Shown in pieces: positions 7,489 to 16,523 of a DNA stretch of 64,000 nt. Position 1 is the first letter of the stretch; each line of letters starts with the position of its first letter. The notes beneath the pieces are model-generated. The model was not told the origin of the DNA, searched no databases, and saw nothing but the letters and a program-made list of their open reading frames with translations. Made by a program: the position numbers and the translations under genes. The stretch comes from CAVPDE01 sp963707125 (lineage in GTDB: Bacteria; Desulfobacterota; DSM-4660; Desulfatiglandales; HGW-15): contig CAVPOU010000026.1 in the NCBI GenBank assembly GCA_963707125.1, positions 53,364 to 117,363 on the forward strand, written 5' to 3'.

Positions 7489-8988
7489 ATGAGCGGATTC
7501 AAAGAATTTGAACGATCTGATGGTCTCGGGCTGGCGGATCTTGTGCGGAAAAAAGAGGTCACTCCTTCAGAACTCTGCGAGGAAGCCATCCGCCGTATTG
7601 AGCAGGTCAACCCCAAACTGAATGCCGTCATTCTTCCAATGTACGACATTGCGCGGAAGGCTGTTCAGGAAGGGCTTCCTGAAGGCCGGTTTACCGGGGT
7701 GCCGTTCCTTCTCAAGGATATTATCGAAGAATACGCCGGCGTTCCTTTGACCATGGGCAGCCGGGCCTTCAGAAACTATGTTCCTTCCCAGGACAGTGAA
7801 ATGGTGCAGCGCTTCAAGAAGAGCGGCCTGGTGATTCTAGGAAAGACAAACGTCCCAGAGTTGGGACTCCTGGCTGTCACGGAACCGGAGCTGCACGGCC
7901 CGACCCGCAATCCCTGGAATACCGGACACACTCCCGGAGGATCGAGCGGGGGTTCCGCTGCAGCCGTGGCAAGCGGCATGGTCCCCCTGGCTTCGGGAAA
8001 CGACGGCGGAGGATCGATCCGTATCCCTGCGTCGTGTTGCGGGCTCTTTGGTCTCAAACCAACGCGGGGGCGCAACCCGCTCGGCCCCAATGTAGGGGAG
8101 CTTTGGCAAGGGGCTGTGGTCTCCCACGTGATCACACGGTCCGTGCGAGACAGTGCCGCCATGCTGGATCAGACCCAGGGGGCGGATGCCGGCGCTCCTT
8201 ATGTCATTCCACCCCCGGAACGCTCTTACCTGCAGGAGATCGACAGAGATGCCGGATCCTTGAAAATCGCTTTCACGAGCGCTTCACCCATTGGAACCCC
8301 GGTTCACGCGGAATGTGTGAAGGCCGTGGAAGAAACGGCGAAGCTCCTGGAAAGCCTCGGGCACAAGGTCGAAGAGGCGCAGCCGGATATCAACGGCAAA
8401 GCGGTCGCAAACAGCTATCTCACGATGTGCTTCGGTGAAGTGGCCGCAAATATGGAAGAAATGAAAGCCCTGCTGGGAAGGAAGGCAAAGACATCCGATG
8501 TAGAGGCCTTAACCTGGACCATGGGGTTGTTAGGCCGAACACTATCTGCAGGTGACTTTGCAAAGGCCACGAGAGAGTGGGGTGTTGCTGGAAGAGCCAT
8601 GGGACGTTTTCACCAGAAATATGACCTGTACCTGACGCCAACCCTGGCATACCCTCCGGTGAGGATAGGAGAGCTCCAGCCGAAGCCCTACGAGCGCCTT
8701 GCCATGAAAGTGGTCAATGCGCTAGGCCTTGGTGTCATCCTCAAAGTGGCAGGGCTTATCGATCAAATGGCGGAGGCGAGTTTATCCAAGACGCCTTTCA
8801 CGCAGTTGGCCAACCTGACGGGCCAGCCTGCCATGTCTGTGCCTCTTCAATGGACATCTGATGATTTGCCTGTGGGTGTTCATTTCATGGCGCGTTTTGG
8901 AGAGGAAGCCGCGCTCTTCCGACTGGCAGCGCAACTCGAGAAAGCGCGCCCCTGGTTCGACAAGCACGGGCCGGTGTGGGCGACGTGA
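7489..8988 (+). CDS. Amidase (amidase signature family)
   Basis: 499 residues. The start at 7489 has AAGGAGG eight bases upstream; an ATG-equivalent at 7444 has none. The amidase signature is clear: catalytic Lys in FLLKD near residue 85, the glycine/serine block GGSSGGSAAAVASG near 165 holding the cis-Ser, and nucleophilic Ser in GNDGGGSIRIPASCCG near 190. These give the Ser-cisSer-Lys triad. The family hydrolyses carboxylic amides; the substrate cannot be assigned, and 6-aminohexanoate-cyclic-dimer hydrolase-like or generic amidases are the closest types. It is single and not in an operon with its neighbours. Confidence 0.85.
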   Translation: MSGFKEFERSDGLGLADLVRKKEVTPSELCEEAIRRIEQVNPKLNAVILPMYDIARKAVQEGLPEGRFTGVPFLLKDIIEEYAGVPLTMGSRAFRNYVPSQDSEMVQRFKKSGLVILGKTNVPELGLLAVTEPELHGPTRNPWNTGHTPGGSSGGSAAAVASGMVPLASGNDGGGSIRIPASCCGLFGLKPTRGRNPLGPNVGELWQGAVVSHVITRSVRDSAAMLDQTQGADAGAPYVIPPPERSYLQEIDRDAGSLKIAFTSASPIGTPVHAECVKAVEETAKLLESLGHKVEEAQPDINGKAVANSYLTMCFGEVAANMEEMKALLGRKAKTSDVEALTWTMGLLGRTLSAGDFAKATREWGVAGRAMGRFHQKYDLYLTPTLAYPPVRIGELQPKPYERLAMKVVNALGLGVILKVAGLIDQMAEASLSKTPFTQLANLTGQPAMSVPLQWTSDDLPVGVHFMARFGEEAALFRLAAQLEKARPWFDKHGPVWAT

Positions 8989-9090
8989 GGGGCCAGGCAT
9001 TTCGGTTGAAGGAATGGCAAGCTTGTGCTAAAGAATTTGCCTGCAGGTTTAGACTCTTGCACTGAAGCTTCTATGCACGATGCTTAGATG

Positions 9091-9198
9091 TTCAAAAGCG
9101 AACCGCAGAATATCGAATAACGAATAACGAAGTCCGAAGGAAAAAACAGATAGAATTCAACTTCATCATTCGAAATTCCTTGTTCGACATTCGATTTT
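9091..9198. repeat. Dispersed intergenic repeat, copy 1
   Basis: About 108 nt beginning TTCAAAAGCGAACCGCAGAA and containing tandem CGAATAACGAATAACGAA, a CCGAAGGA block and CTTCATCATTCGAAATTC. The same sequence with ~75-80% identity occurs at 28508-28615. The two halves are imperfectly complementary (TCGAATAACGAA against TTCGACATTCGA), so the RNA or ssDNA can fold into a long hairpin. It occupies most of the 287-nt gap before the cytochrome bd-like genes. No coding potential is likely. Confidence 0.7.
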
Positions 9199-9275
9199 CA
9201 GGGTTCTGATTTGGTTGCGGCCTAGCGCTGGGGCCGCGTTGGGCTTTAGATGAGGAGAGGAGGGCAAGGAAAGCC

Positions 9276-10361
9276 ATGGATCCAGGACGACTCATCCCAT
9301 ACCCGGACATTCTCCCTGCCCCGTGGGGGCTGTTTTACATCTTGCTGGTCATCACCTTTACCCTTCACCTGATTCTCGCCAACGTTATGCTGGGCGGAGG
9401 GATCATGGCCCTCATGAGCGAATGGTTTGAGCGGAGAGAGGAAAAGGGCAACGCCGCGAGCGTTCACAAGGAGATTGCGCCGAAGCTCCCCATGACGATC
9501 GCGCTCACCGTGAATCTGGGCATCCCTCCTCTGCTTTTCCTGCAGATCTTATACGGCAACTTCATCTATGTGAGCACGATGCTCATGGCGGTTTACTGGC
9601 TGTCCATCTTCGTGCTGATCATTCTTGCCTACTACGGCGCGTACCTCTACAATCTGAAGTTTGACCGCCTGGCGGGCTCCAGGATGTGGATCATGGGGAT
9701 CTCGGTTCTCATGATGCTTGCCGTCGGGTTCTTTTTTACCAACAGCCTGCTCATCATGACGGATCCAAAGGTCTGGCCGACCTACTTTGATCGGCCGGGC
9801 GGCACTCTCATTCACTTCGGCGAACCGAACCTCATTCCCCGCTACCTTCACTTTGTGGTTTCATCCGTGGCTATGGGAGGACTGGCCATGGGGCTGCTCG
9901 GGTGGTGGCGAACCCGGAAGGGCGATTCGGAAGGGGGCGCGACCATGACGCGGGGACTTCGTGTCTATGCCTTTTCGACGCTCTTCCAGTTTCTTGTGGG
10001 GGCCCTTTATCTCGGCACTCTGCCCAACCAGGTTCTGGCAAAGGCGGCTTTCGAAAACACGCCCGCCCTGGCCGTTTTCGTGATTTCCATTGCCACCGCC
10101 CTTTGCTCCGTCTTTTACGGCATGGGTGATAAACCTTGGCATACGGCTGTGTGTGCCGTGGCAACAATCTTTTTGATGGTGCTCTTTCGATACGCGGTCC
10201 AGAATGCTTATCTCGAGACCTACCTTTCGGCAGCAAAGCCTGAGGTGGTCATGCAGCTCGGCCCCATGGGACTGTTCATTGCGGCACTGATCGCAGGAAC
10301 GGCCGTCGTCGTCTACCTCCTGAAACTGGCGCTCCGGCCTGGAAAGGAGCCCCAATTATGA
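9276..10361 (+). CDS. Cytochrome bd subunit I-like membrane protein (CydA-like, first of pair)
   Basis: 361 residues, about eight to nine predicted membrane helices. Helix 1 (TFTLHLILANVMLGGGIM) matches the CydA helix carrying the His ligand of the high-spin heme. The remaining helices have scattered His (LIHFGE, RYLHFVV). There is no canonical quinol-binding Q-loop or GRQPW motif. The stop overlaps the next start (ATGA at 10358-10361), so the two are translated together. Two-gene sets of CydA-like proteins without CydB correspond to the divergent CydAA-prime or OR-N/OR-C branches of the bd superfamily. Whether it reduces oxygen or passes electrons between the quinone pool and a cytochrome c is not decided by sequence. 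Confidence 0.65.
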   Translation: MDPGRLIPYPDILPAPWGLFYILLVITFTLHLILANVMLGGGIMALMSEWFERREEKGNAASVHKEIAPKLPMTIALTVNLGIPPLLFLQILYGNFIYVSTMLMAVYWLSIFVLIILAYYGAYLYNLKFDRLAGSRMWIMGISVLMMLAVGFFFTNSLLIMTDPKVWPTYFDRPGGTLIHFGEPNLIPRYLHFVVSSVAMGGLAMGLLGWWRTRKGDSEGGATMTRGLRVYAFSTLFQFLVGALYLGTLPNQVLAKAAFENTPALAVFVISIATALCSVFYGMGDKPWHTAVCAVATIFLMVLFRYAVQNAYLETYLSAAKPEVVMQLGPMGLFIAALIAGTAVVVYLLKLALRPGKEPQL

Positions 10362-11641
10362 ACTATCCGGTTTGGGAAATAACGACCTTTGGCGGCGGCG
10401 TCCTTGTCGCGGTGATCGCTACACTCCACGTCTTTGTGGCCCACTTTGCGGTGGGAGGCGGTCTTTTCCTGGTCCTCACGGAAATGAAAGCCTATCGCGA
10501 GAAGGACAAGCGGATTTTGGACTATGTGCACGGTCACACGAAATTCTTCCTCCTCATCACCATGGTCTTCGGCGCCCTCACCGGCTTCGGCATATGGCTC
10601 GTCATCTCCATCCTGAGTCCGGCTGCCACGTCCATCCTGATCCACACCTTTGTCTTCGGCTGGGCCACGGAATGGGTTTTCTTCGTTGTGGAGATCGCAT
10701 CTTTGCTGATCTACTACTACACCTTCAACAGGATGGATTCCCGTAACCACGTGATCGTGGGATGGATTTATTTCATCTTTGCCTGGCTCTCCCTGTTTGT
10801 CATTGACGGCATTGTTTCCTTCATGCTCACACCGGGTCGATGGCTTGAAACGAAGAGTTTCTGGGATGGCTTTTTCAATCCTTCTTTTGGCCCTTCGCTC
10901 TTTTTCAGGACCTTCATCGCCCTGAGCCTCGCAGGGATCTACGGCCTCATCACCTCGACCAGGATCCAGGACGATACGTTAAGGCAACGAATGGTCCGCT
11001 ACTGTGTCCTGTGGCTTGTGGCGCCCTTTGTCCTGCTCCTGCCGTCGGCCTGGTGGTATTTGCAGGTCATTCCGCCTGAGGCCAAGGCCGTGATCAGCGA
11101 TCCAACTCTTACGGTCTATTCTGTGGGCAAGGCCTTTCTGGTGCTCACGCCCATCCTTTTACTGGCCGGACTGTTCATGGCCCTTCGGATGCCCAAGTCC
11201 CTGCAGCAGGGTTTTTCTTTCGTCCTCATGGTCCTGGCCTTCCTCTACCTGGGGTCTTTTGAAATGGTGAGGGAGTCGGCGCGGCGACCCTACATCATTC
11301 ACGGGTACATGTATTCCAACAGCATCCTTAAGTCCTCATTGCCTGAGTTCCAGAAGCAAGGGGTGTTGAAAAGCGCCAGGTGGACCAGAAACAAGACCGT
11401 CACCCCAGCGAACCAGGCGGAAGCCGGCAAAGAGTTGTTCAAGCTGCTGTGCATTTCCTGCCACTCTGTGGGAGGGTTCCGCAACGACATGCTGGAGCGC
11501 ACGGACGGCATGACGGCAGCCCAATTCGAGGCGATTCTTGAAGAGATGGGGGATGAGAGGAGGCAAATGCCGCCCTTTGCCGGGAACCAGCAGGAAAGGC
11601 AGGCCCTCACCAAGTATGTCCTAGAGGCGCTGCGGAAATAA
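10358..11641 (+). CDS. Cytochrome bd-like subunit with C-terminal monoheme cytochrome c domain
   Basis: 427 residues. The N-terminal ~340 residues form about nine membrane helices, starting with the CydA-like TLHVFVAHFAVGGGLFLVL (His ligand), with FGWATEWVFFVVE further on. After the last helix a cytochrome c domain follows: heme-binding CISCH at residues 365-369 and a probable axial Met in RRQMPPF near 404. The fused periplasmic heme gives an electron entry or exit site absent from classical CydA. It is coupled to the preceding gene by a 4-nt overlap. The closest known types are the heme-c-bearing bd-family oxygen reductases; absence of CydB and of the Q-loop argues against an ordinary quinol oxidase. 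Confidence 0.7.
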   Translation: MNYPVWEITTFGGGVLVAVIATLHVFVAHFAVGGGLFLVLTEMKAYREKDKRILDYVHGHTKFFLLITMVFGALTGFGIWLVISILSPAATSILIHTFVFGWATEWVFFVVEIASLLIYYYTFNRMDSRNHVIVGWIYFIFAWLSLFVIDGIVSFMLTPGRWLETKSFWDGFFNPSFGPSLFFRTFIALSLAGIYGLITSTRIQDDTLRQRMVRYCVLWLVAPFVLLLPSAWWYLQVIPPEAKAVISDPTLTVYSVGKAFLVLTPILLLAGLFMALRMPKSLQQGFSFVLMVLAFLYLGSFEMVRESARRPYIIHGYMYSNSILKSSLPEFQKQGVLKSARWTRNKTVTPANQAEAGKELFKLLCISCHSVGGFRNDMLERTDGMTAAQFEAILEEMGDERRQMPPFAGNQQERQALTKYVLEALRK

Positions 11642-11711
11642 TTTAGAGCGCTGCGGGTAGTTCGCAGGAGGAATTGGGGAGGTCTGGAAAAAGATCGGTG
11701 CGGGAGGTCTC

Positions 11712-12608
11712 TTGGAACACAGTGCGGCAAAAGATCATCTGGATCTGAAGGGTTTTCTCATTCTTCTTTTCCTCACCCTGCTCTGGGGGTGCAATTATCC
11801 GGCGGTAAAGATATCGAACCTCGGATTCTCACCTATCTTCAACGCGCTGCTCCGCTCGTCCATTGCCTCCGTGCTGGGCATCCTCTACTGCCTATCCATC
11901 AAAGAACCGCTTTTTCACAGGGACAGACGGCTGTTCCACGGGTTTGTGGTGGGCATGCTCTTCGGCCTTGAATTCGTGTGCATTTATCTCGGTATGTTTT
12001 ACACGGATGCGGGAAGAGCTGTTATTCTCGTCAACACATCGCCCTTTATCGTGGCCCTGGGAGCTTATCTGTTTCTCCGGGAGCGGTTAGGCATTCTCAA
12101 GATCATCGGCCTGGCCCTGGCTTTTGTAGGCGTCTATCTCGTCTTTCAGGGGAAACCGAGAACATGGAGTTCCTCCATGCTCTTCGGGGATCTATTGGAG
12201 TTGGGAGCGGCCGTGTTTTGGGGCGCCACGACTGTTTACATCAAGAAGTACCTTGCCGGGAGAGTGCACCCCATCCACACTTTCCTGTATCAGCTTGTCT
12301 TCTCCATACCGATCATTTTACTCTGCTCAATTGTTCTTGAAGAGAAATGGATCCTCAATGTGGACACTGCGGCTGTGCTGGCCCTTCTCTATGCGTCGAT
12401 TATTGTGGCCTTTGCTTCTTATCTGACATGGTTCAAGCTCATCCACACCTATCCTGTGTCCCAGCTTGCCGTGTTCACTTTCCTGTCCCCGTTTTTCGGT
12501 GTGGCCTCGGGGGTCGTGATCCTCGGAGAGCAGCTCACAGCGGGTCTCATCTTCGGTCTGCTTTTTGTAAGCGCCGGCATCTATCTGGCGAACTACAAGA
12601 AAGACTAG
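11712..12608 (+). CDS. DMT superfamily (EamA) transporter
   Basis: 298 residues beginning at a TTG with GGGAGG upstream; no ATG fits the conserved N-terminus. Ten hydrophobic segments fall into two EamA halves, with the family marks LLWGCNYPAVKIS at the start of repeat 1 and ELGAAVFWGATTVYIKK at the start of repeat 2. Such proteins export or exchange amino acids, nucleosides or other small metabolites in the inner membrane. Substrate is unknown. It lies 70 nt after the cytochrome pair and 48 nt before the iron-sulfur protein. Confidence 0.85.
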   Translation: MEHSAAKDHLDLKGFLILLFLTLLWGCNYPAVKISNLGFSPIFNALLRSSIASVLGILYCLSIKEPLFHRDRRLFHGFVVGMLFGLEFVCIYLGMFYTDAGRAVILVNTSPFIVALGAYLFLRERLGILKIIGLALAFVGVYLVFQGKPRTWSSSMLFGDLLELGAAVFWGATTVYIKKYLAGRVHPIHTFLYQLVFSIPIILLCSIVLEEKWILNVDTAAVLALLYASIIVAFASYLTWFKLIHTYPVSQLAVFTFLSPFFGVASGVVILGEQLTAGLIFGLLFVSAGIYLANYKKD

Positions 12609-12656
12609 GAGCGACCCGACTGTTCAATAAATTTTCTAATCTGAGAGGTAAAAACG

Positions 12657-13736
12657 ATGAGTGATGAAGCCTATGACAAGCTTGCCAAAGTGCTCGACTC
12701 TCTTCCCAATGGTTTTCCTGCTACGGAAAGCGGGGTGGAGATCAAACTCCTCAAGAGAATTTTCCAGCCTGATGAGGCGGAGCTCTTCTGCGATCTGAAA
12801 CTCAAACTGGAGACCGCCAAGAAGATCGCCCGCCGCACCGGCCGCCCTCTGGAAGGTTTGGAGGAGAAACTGACGAGCATGTGGGAAAAGGGGCAAGTCT
12901 TTGGAGTGCAATTGGGTGACGTGAAACTCTTCAGGATGGTGCCCTGGGCTTTCGGGATCTACGAGTTGCAGCTCCCCTTTATGGACCGGGAACTGGCTGA
13001 GATGTGCGAGGAGTTCATGGAGGTGTATGGTCGTCAGTTCTTCGACAAAAAGCCCCAGTTGATGCGGGTGATCCCCATTGAAAAGGAGATCCCGGCCAGA
13101 CACGAGGCCCTGAACTACGAGAAGGTTTCTTCCATCGTCGAGAACGGTCAATCCTTCCAGTTGATGGACTGCATCTGCAAGAAAGAACGCGGCCTCCTGG
13201 ACCGGCGCTGTGAAAAGCCCATGGACATCTGTATGGGGATTGCGCCGGTGCCGGGCTACTTTGATAATACGAAGGTGGGCCGCGCCATCTCCAAAGAAGA
13301 AGCTTACGGTGTTCTCGATCGAGCAGAAGAGGCTGCGCTGGTTCACCTGACCTGGAACGTGGAAAACGGGCACTTTTTCATCTGCAACTGCTGCGGGTGC
13401 TGCTGCGGGGTGCTGAGAGGGATCAATGAGCTTGGAATCCCGGCATCAAAAGTCGTGGACTCCTATTATTACGCGGAGATTGATCCTGAGCGGTGCGAAG
13501 CGTGCGGCATCTGTGCGGATGAGCGTTGCCAGGTTCACGCCATAGAGCAGGAGGAAGAGGCTTACCGGGTCATCCAGGACAAGTGCATCGGCTGCGGCCT
13601 CTGCATCAGCGCCTGTCCTTCAGAAGCGATTCAACTGGTCCGAAAGAAAGAACGCGTGCCGCCTCCTGCGGATGAAATGGAGTGGTATGAGCAGCGGGCG
13701 AAACTGCGGGGGATTGACATCAGCGCTTTCAAATAG
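12657..13736 (+). CDS. Iron-sulfur protein with C-terminal 2x[4Fe-4S] ferredoxin domain
   Basis: 359 residues, soluble. The N-terminal ~150 residues are helical and resemble a winged-helix region seen in 4Fe-4S reductase-like proteins of anaerobes. The middle holds cysteine clusters DCICKKE, RRCEKPMDICMG and the unusual ICNCCGCCCGVL near residue 245. The end carries two ferredoxin motifs: CEACGICADERC, with four residues before the last Cys rather than three, and the canonical CIGCGLCISACP. It probably passes electrons between cytoplasmic oxidoreductases; no partner is evident nearby. Confidence 0.75.
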   Translation: MSDEAYDKLAKVLDSLPNGFPATESGVEIKLLKRIFQPDEAELFCDLKLKLETAKKIARRTGRPLEGLEEKLTSMWEKGQVFGVQLGDVKLFRMVPWAFGIYELQLPFMDRELAEMCEEFMEVYGRQFFDKKPQLMRVIPIEKEIPARHEALNYEKVSSIVENGQSFQLMDCICKKERGLLDRRCEKPMDICMGIAPVPGYFDNTKVGRAISKEEAYGVLDRAEEAALVHLTWNVENGHFFICNCCGCCCGVLRGINELGIPASKVVDSYYYAEIDPERCEACGICADERCQVHAIEQEEEAYRVIQDKCIGCGLCISACPSEAIQLVRKKERVPPPADEMEWYEQRAKLRGIDISAFK

Positions 13737-13739
13737 GGT

Positions 13740-13870
13740 ACCTTCGCAAAAAGCCCCGTTCACCCTTCGATACCTCAGGGCGAACGGGCTGCCGTTAAGC
13801 AGGTTTCCGTTCGCGGTGAGGTATCGAACCGTGAACGGAAATGGGCTCACTGGCCATTATTTGCGAGGGT
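13740..13870. repeat. 131-nt near-palindromic hairpin between convergent genes
   Basis: Outer arms ACCTTCGCAAA (13740-13750) and TTTGCGAGGGT (13860-13870) pair with one mismatch. Inner arms CGTTCACCCTTCGATACCTC and GAGGTATCGAACCGTGAACG pair except for short same-base internal loops (CC/CC and GG/GG). The apical loop is about 20 nt. It fills the gap between convergent genes ending at 13736 and 13880. It could act as a two-way terminator or be a small mobile palindromic element (MITE or REP-like); it has no adjacent T-run, which favours the second reading. Confidence 0.65.
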
Positions 13871-13879
13871 TCCAAGTAT

Positions 13880-15088
13880 TCAAATAGGACTCCTGCACGC
13901 GAGAGCGTCCTGGATGTCCTCTTCGGTGATCCCCAGAAGATGGAGAATGTCCGTCATGCTTGATTTGGCCAGGGCCACGTTGGCAAAGCGGTCCAGGCCT
14001 TTCTTGGCGTTGTAAGCGATGGCAAGACCGGCCTGGGCGAGCATGAGCGCATCGTTTGCTCCGTCCCCCACACACACGGTCTGGTCGAGAAGGATGCCTT
14101 GATCACAGGCGGTCTGGTTCACGAACCGTGCTTTTCTCGCCGCATCCACCACATCTCCAAGAACCTTTCCTGTGAGCTTCCCGTCCTTGAGTTCAAGCCG
14201 GTTCGCGTAGGCGAAGTCAAATCCCAGCTTGTCCTTCATGTGGCCGGCAAAAAAATCAAAGCCGCCTGTCACAATACCTAGCCTGTAACCCAGGTATTTG
14301 AGCGTGGTCACCAGGTCCTGGACTCCGGGCGAAAGGGGAATACTCTCCCTGATCTGGATGAGATCTTTTTCGCCCAGCCCCTTGAGCAATGCGACCCGCT
14401 GGATCAGGGACGCCTCAAAATCAAACTCGCCTCGCATGGCTTTTTCGGTGATGCGGGCAACCTCGCGGTGCACGCCCGCGCAGCGGGCCATTTCGTCGAT
14501 CACCTCCATGTCCACCAGGGTGCTGTCCATGTCAAAAAAGATGAGACGCTTGTTCTTCCGGTACGCTTCCATCTTCTGAAGACCAAGACCGATACTCAGT
14601 TCGCGGCTTTTGACCATGAGTCGCTGCTTCAAGCGATCGATGCTGGAGATGCCATGGACATTGATGGCCATCTCCACCGAATGGGAACCGTGATGGGTGG
14701 TCGAGGAGATAGTCTCGATGTTGACGTTCTCTTCAGCCAGAATAGCGGAAAACTCCGCAAGGGCAGGGGTTCCGCCAAAGTGGGTGAGCACATAGAGGTT
14801 GCGCTGGTTAAGGGCCTCCATGTCTTCGGGAGAATAGAGACGGAAATTGAGAGTCAGGTTCAACTGGCTGGCTTCGAACAGCAGGTCCTTGATGACGCTG
14901 TCCTGGGATTGGCTTGCCTTGCTCAGGTCAAGGACTAAGTAAAGACCCAGGAGATTCTGGAGCGAGGCCTGCTCGATGTCCACGACTTCAATGTTGTGGT
15001 TCATCAGGATGCGGGTGAACCTGGCCGTGATGCCCGGTCGATCTTTTCCTGATACAACCACCATGAGGAGATTCTGGTTCTTGGCCAT
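13880..15088 (-). CDS. serB: Phosphoserine phosphatase with N-terminal ACT domains
   Basis: 402 residues. Two ACT regulatory domains occupy residues ~5-170 (VVVSGKDRPGITARFTRIL and LTHFGGTPALAEFSAILAEE). The HAD phosphatase domain follows, with nucleophile motif FFDMDSTLV (Asp186, Asp188), the SerB EVIDEMA lid, RVALLKGL, motif II VTGGFDFF and motif III VGDGANDALML. It removes phosphate from L-phosphoserine in the last step of serine synthesis, in the cytoplasm. The ACT domains suggest allosteric control by an amino acid. It stands alone and faces the hairpin at 13740-13870. Confidence 0.95.
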   Translation of the reverse strand: MAKNQNLLMVVVSGKDRPGITARFTRILMNHNIEVVDIEQASLQNLLGLYLVLDLSKASQSQDSVIKDLLFEASQLNLTLNFRLYSPEDMEALNQRNLYVLTHFGGTPALAEFSAILAEENVNIETISSTTHHGSHSVEMAINVHGISSIDRLKQRLMVKSRELSIGLGLQKMEAYRKNKRLIFFDMDSTLVDMEVIDEMARCAGVHREVARITEKAMRGEFDFEASLIQRVALLKGLGEKDLIQIRESIPLSPGVQDLVTTLKYLGYRLGIVTGGFDFFAGHMKDKLGFDFAYANRLELKDGKLTGKVLGDVVDAARKARFVNQTACDQGILLDQTVCVGDGANDALMLAQAGLAIAYNAKKGLDRFANVALAKSSMTDILHLLGITEEDIQDALACRSPI

Positions 15089-15286
15089 GTCGTTTCTTGC
15101 TCCTGTGAGCCTGTAATAGCAGCCCGGTAAGTTGCTTAGACTGGAGGCATCTTAGAAGAGTAAATGCGTTCTGTCAAATCGCCGCGCGCGTCGATCTGCC
15201 CCTTTTCCCTTTTGACTCTGTTCAGCAGGTGGTATAAACAAATCTTCATTTGGGAAGATTCCCCGACGGGAGGCAAAGGAGAAGGG

Positions 15287-15607
15287 ATGCATCTTTACAG
15301 GCAACTCTATGAATTCGCTGCTTCGGCAGGTGCGCTCGAAGGCTATGTGTATGACAGAAAAGACCCAGACATGAGAGCGCTCGAAATCTGGGTGTCCAAC
15401 CTGAAAGCCGCTTATGCGCTACTCACGCAAGACGCGCTTGATCCGCTGCAGCCCTCTGTGGACCAAACCCTTGGCCGGGCTTCGCAATCCCTTGTTCTTT
15501 CTCTCGGGGAAAAGCACGATCTTGTGATGAAGCTCAGATCCATGGTCAAGGGCGAACTTCCTGCATCACCGGATGACTTCCAAAAGCAGAAGTGGTTCCA
15601 GCGTTAG
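15287..15607 (+). CDS. Small hypothetical protein
   Basis: 106 residues; the ATG at 15287 is preceded by GGAGGCAAAGGAGAAGG. A longer frame from 15164 lacks a ribosome site. The sequence is helical (HLYRQLYEFAASAGALEGYV, then ALEIWVSNLKAAYALL), with no signal peptide or recognised motif. It diverges from serB across a ~200-nt intergenic region that presumably holds both promoters. Confidence 0.6.
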   Translation: MHLYRQLYEFAASAGALEGYVYDRKDPDMRALEIWVSNLKAAYALLTQDALDPLQPSVDQTLGRASQSLVLSLGEKHDLVMKLRSMVKGELPASPDDFQKQKWFQR

Positions 15608-15723
15608 GCCATGACGGGCGGGTAGCCGAAGGGGTGGAGAAAAGCCTCGTTGGTTCCGGCCAAAGGCCTGCACAGGGTGCATGATTTGTGTCGTCATGTA
15701 TCGTATCGGAGGAGAAGCGGAAA

Positions 15724-16134
15724 ATGGGGATGAAGAATTCAGGGCAGAAGAAGCCAGGTGGTGAGAAGAGGAGCCAGGAGGGTCTGGACCGGATTGTGGC
15801 CCGGGCCCGCCAGGCAGAAGATGAGCGCCTGAAGGGTTACAGGGAGCAGTCCTTGAGAATCCATCCGTCGGTCTGCGCCCGCTGCGGCAGGGAATTCACC
15901 GTTAAGAATCTCCATCTTCTGACGGTCCATCACAAAGACCACAACCATGAAAACAACCCCTCTGACGGCAGCAACTGGGAGAACCTCTGCATCTATTGCC
16001 ACGACAACGAGCACAGGCGGTATCTGGACTATGAAGCGGGCGCAGGTGCCGGGGAGAGCGAGGAGAAGGGAACGCCTGCCACTCACAAACCCTTTGCAAA
16101 GCTGGCGGACCTCTTAAAGTCGGATAAACGCTAA
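15724..16134 (+). CDS. HNH nuclease family protein (YajD-like)
   Basis: 136 residues from the ATG at 15724, which follows GGAGGAGAAGCGG. A zinc knuckle and HNH fold are visible: CARCGREF (first Cys pair), TVHHKDHNHENNPSDGSNWE (catalytic His and the N of HNH) and LCIYCHDNEHRRYL (second Cys pair and final His). This matches the small stand-alone YajD group of HNH endonucleases, whose cellular role is poorly defined. The N-terminus is lysine-rich and probably disordered. Confidence 0.8.
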   Translation: MGMKNSGQKKPGGEKRSQEGLDRIVARARQAEDERLKGYREQSLRIHPSVCARCGREFTVKNLHLLTVHHKDHNHENNPSDGSNWENLCIYCHDNEHRRYLDYEAGAGAGESEEKGTPATHKPFAKLADLLKSDKR

Positions 16135-16138
16135 CCGC

Positions 16139-16318
16139 ATGAGTCGCCTTGTCGGGTTGCTTCACATGGCCGTAATAGTGGAAAAGAAGGAAGAAGAGAA
16201 AGAGAAGCCTGAGATGCCGGCGCATGTAAAGACTTTCGATCCTGAAAACCCGCCTTTTCAGCCCCTGCGTCTGTGCATCTATCTGCGTGAGCTCGAAGAA
16301 GAAAAAGAGCACAAATAG
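16139..16318 (+). CDS. Possible small protein (59 aa)
   Basis: The frame starts four bases after the stop of the HNH gene, with a second ATG at 16166. The product has a strongly charged KKEEEKEKPEMP stretch and a KTFDPENPPFQPLRLCIYL middle. There is no clear Shine-Dalgarno, so it would depend on coupling to the HNH gene. It is included because of its tight position; it may not be real. The remaining 16319-16523 holds nothing recognised. Confidence 0.3.
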   Translation: MSRLVGLLHMAVIVEKKEEEKEKPEMPAHVKTFDPENPPFQPLRLCIYLRELEEEKEHK

Positions 16319-16523
16319 TTACGTCTTGCACAAAACCATCCATCCTTTTTAGGCGGGGAAAAGAACGCCATCTTGGAAGTCCAGAAAGTCTCACCAATTT
16401 GAAGTAGTTACCTAAGACATGAACCTTTGATCCCTGGCAGGGTCCTTGCATTGACCTCATGGCGGAACCACTGGGTTTGCTGAATGTAGCTCTCAAGGGA
16501 GGGGCAAACCTCAGGAGGTAATT

